Assembly (NCBI GenBank): GCA_028276365.1
Contig: JAPYWL010000053.1
Span: 1 to 7,575 of the forward strand
Direction of reading: 5' to 3'
Source of the DNA: Deltaproteobacteria bacterium
Lineage (GTDB): Bacteria > DRYD01
DNA length: 7,575 nt
A model generated the notes under the pieces. It searched no databases and was not told the DNA's origin. It was given only the letters and a program-made list of their open reading frames with translations. A program made the translations under genes and the position numbers. This document shows positions 7,046-7,575 of this stretch, in pieces (positions within the stretch are counted from its first letter, which is position 1; each line of letters begins with the position of its first letter).

Positions 7046-7136
7046 TTTTTTATTTTGACTTTCCTATATAAATTAAATTAAAGTAAAGTATAAACTAAAT
7101 TAAAAAAATACGAAGTAGGAAAATCTTACAAAAGAG

Positions 7137-7142
7137 TATAAT
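7137..7142 (+). promoter_or_regulatory. Candidate -10 element for the coiled-coil gene
   Basis: An exact TATAAT lies 66 nt before the ATG at 7209. No good -35 hexamer or extended TG motif accompanies it, so the call rests on consensus match and position in the divergent intergenic region (6987-7208), which otherwise holds no gene. Confidence 0.35.
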
Positions 7143-7192
7143 ATAAAAGAAGGGTATAAGGCTATAGAGATTAAATTTGAGGTTTAAATTTT

Positions 7193-7199
7193 AAAGGAG
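7193..7199 (+). promoter_or_regulatory. Ribosome binding site of the coiled-coil gene
   Basis: AAAGGAG precedes the ATG at 7209 by 9 nt. It is the closest to consensus of the plus-strand sites here and shows that the open frame running to the window edge is a real gene start. Confidence 0.7.
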
Positions 7200-7208
7200 T
7201 TGAAAATA

Positions 7209-7575
7209 ATGAAAGTAGAACAATTAATGGAAAAAGTGCTTCAAGGAGTTAGGAATATAATACTATCAGAGGTAAATACTAAAATAGATCAGTTAAATGA
7301 GGATTTAACTAAAAAAATAGAAAATGTTAATACAAATTTAACACAAAAAATAGATGATGTATATCATAAATTAAATGTAAGGATAGATCACACAAACCAA
7401 AGAATAGATTATCTACAAAATGAATTCAATAAATCTATTAACGAACTTAGAAAAGAACTAAAAACAGATATAGAAAGATTAGATAACAAAATAGAGGAAG
7501 TAAGAAAAGAACTAAAAACAGATATAGAAAAATTAGATAACAAAATAGAAGAAGTAAGAAAAGAATTAAAAAACG
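7209..7575 (+). CDS. Coiled-coil protein with hendecad and 18-residue repeats (5' part, runs off the window)
   Basis: An open frame starts at ATG 7209 behind AAAGGAG and is still open at the window end (122 complete codons). I do not recognise a family. After a short N-terminal helix (MKVEQLMEKVLQGVRNIIL) the sequence is a long, highly charged amphipathic helix. Hydrophobic residues at 26, 29, 33, 37, 40, 44, 48, 51, 55 and 59 follow a 3-4-4 spacing, with isoleucine exactly every 11 residues (26, 37, 48, 59): a hendecad coiled coil. From residue 80 the spacing becomes 4-4-3-4-3, an 18-residue unit (hendecad plus heptad) matching two nearly identical copies at 81-98 and 99-116. There are no cysteines and no membrane segment in the visible part. 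It probably self-associates as a rod. Function is unknown, and it may have a C-terminal domain outside the window. Confidence 0.8.
   Translation, partial: MKVEQLMEKVLQGVRNIILSEVNTKIDQLNEDLTKKIENVNTNLTQKIDDVYHKLNVRIDHTNQRIDYLQNEFNKSINELRKELKTDIERLDNKIEEVRKELKTDIEKLDNKIEEVRKELKN
7449..7575 (+). repeat. 54-bp in-frame tandem repeat
   Basis: Copy 1 is 7449-7502, copy 2 is 7503-7556, and a third begins at 7557 and is cut by the window edge. Copies 1 and 2 differ at 2 of 54 bases, one of them silent (GAG/GAA) and one giving Arg/Lys. The third copy already shows several changes in its first 19 bases. Each unit encodes 18 residues beginning RKELKTDIE and keeps the coiled-coil register, so gain or loss of units would lengthen or shorten the rod without a frameshift. 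Confidence 0.88.

Noticed and set aside
7055-7084. TTGACT as a -35 box for the coiled-coil gene
   Set aside because: At 17-18 bp spacing the -10 candidates match the consensus at only 3-4 of 6 positions, and it is too far from the exact TATAAT at 7137.
7449-7575. CRISPR array
   Set aside because: The repeats are directly adjacent without spacers, keep an open frame and encode a coiled coil.

Overview
The window is AT-rich DNA from an unidentified low-GC bacterium. Leucine is mostly TTA, isoleucine often ATA and arginine mostly AGA, and genes start with ATG behind purine-rich ribosome binding sites. This usage fits a low-GC, possibly thermophilic lineage such as Clostridia, Thermotogota or Aquificota. 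No rRNA, tRNA or housekeeping marker is present, so the taxon is an inference from composition only.

Layout. (1) Positions 1-5283, plus strand, hold a cluster that looks like a defence locus. It starts with the 3' end of what looks like a DNA methyltransferase or type IIG-like restriction-modification protein carrying its specificity domain. Next, 36 bp later, is a complete HEPN ribonuclease gene with an ApeA-like N-terminus. After a 193-bp gap comes a 1134-residue protein that joins a phospholipase D-type nuclease domain to an SNF2 helicase. (2) Positions 5284-5459 are a convergent intergenic region with two terminator-like hairpins. (3) Positions 5460-6986, minus strand, encode an AAA-ATPase-like protein with a C-terminal PD-(D/E)XK nuclease domain. 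(4) Positions 6987-7208 are a divergent promoter region. (5) From 7209 to the window edge, plus strand, runs a coiled-coil protein with 11- and 18-residue periodicity. It ends inside a nearly perfect 54-bp tandem repeat.

How the genes may work together (inference). The methyltransferase would mark self DNA. The PLD/SNF2 protein would translocate on and cut unmodified DNA. The HEPN protein between them would be an RNA-cutting second layer that stops growth if DNA restriction fails. The order modification - HEPN RNase - restriction resembles the prrC anticodon nuclease placed inside a type I restriction locus, but the protein families here are different. The AAA/PD-(D/E)XK gene belongs to a family that is often multicopy and mobile in bacteria, and a 14-bp direct repeat lies on both sides of it. 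No transposase, CRISPR array or RNA gene was found. No gene-free stretch exceeds about 220 bp.
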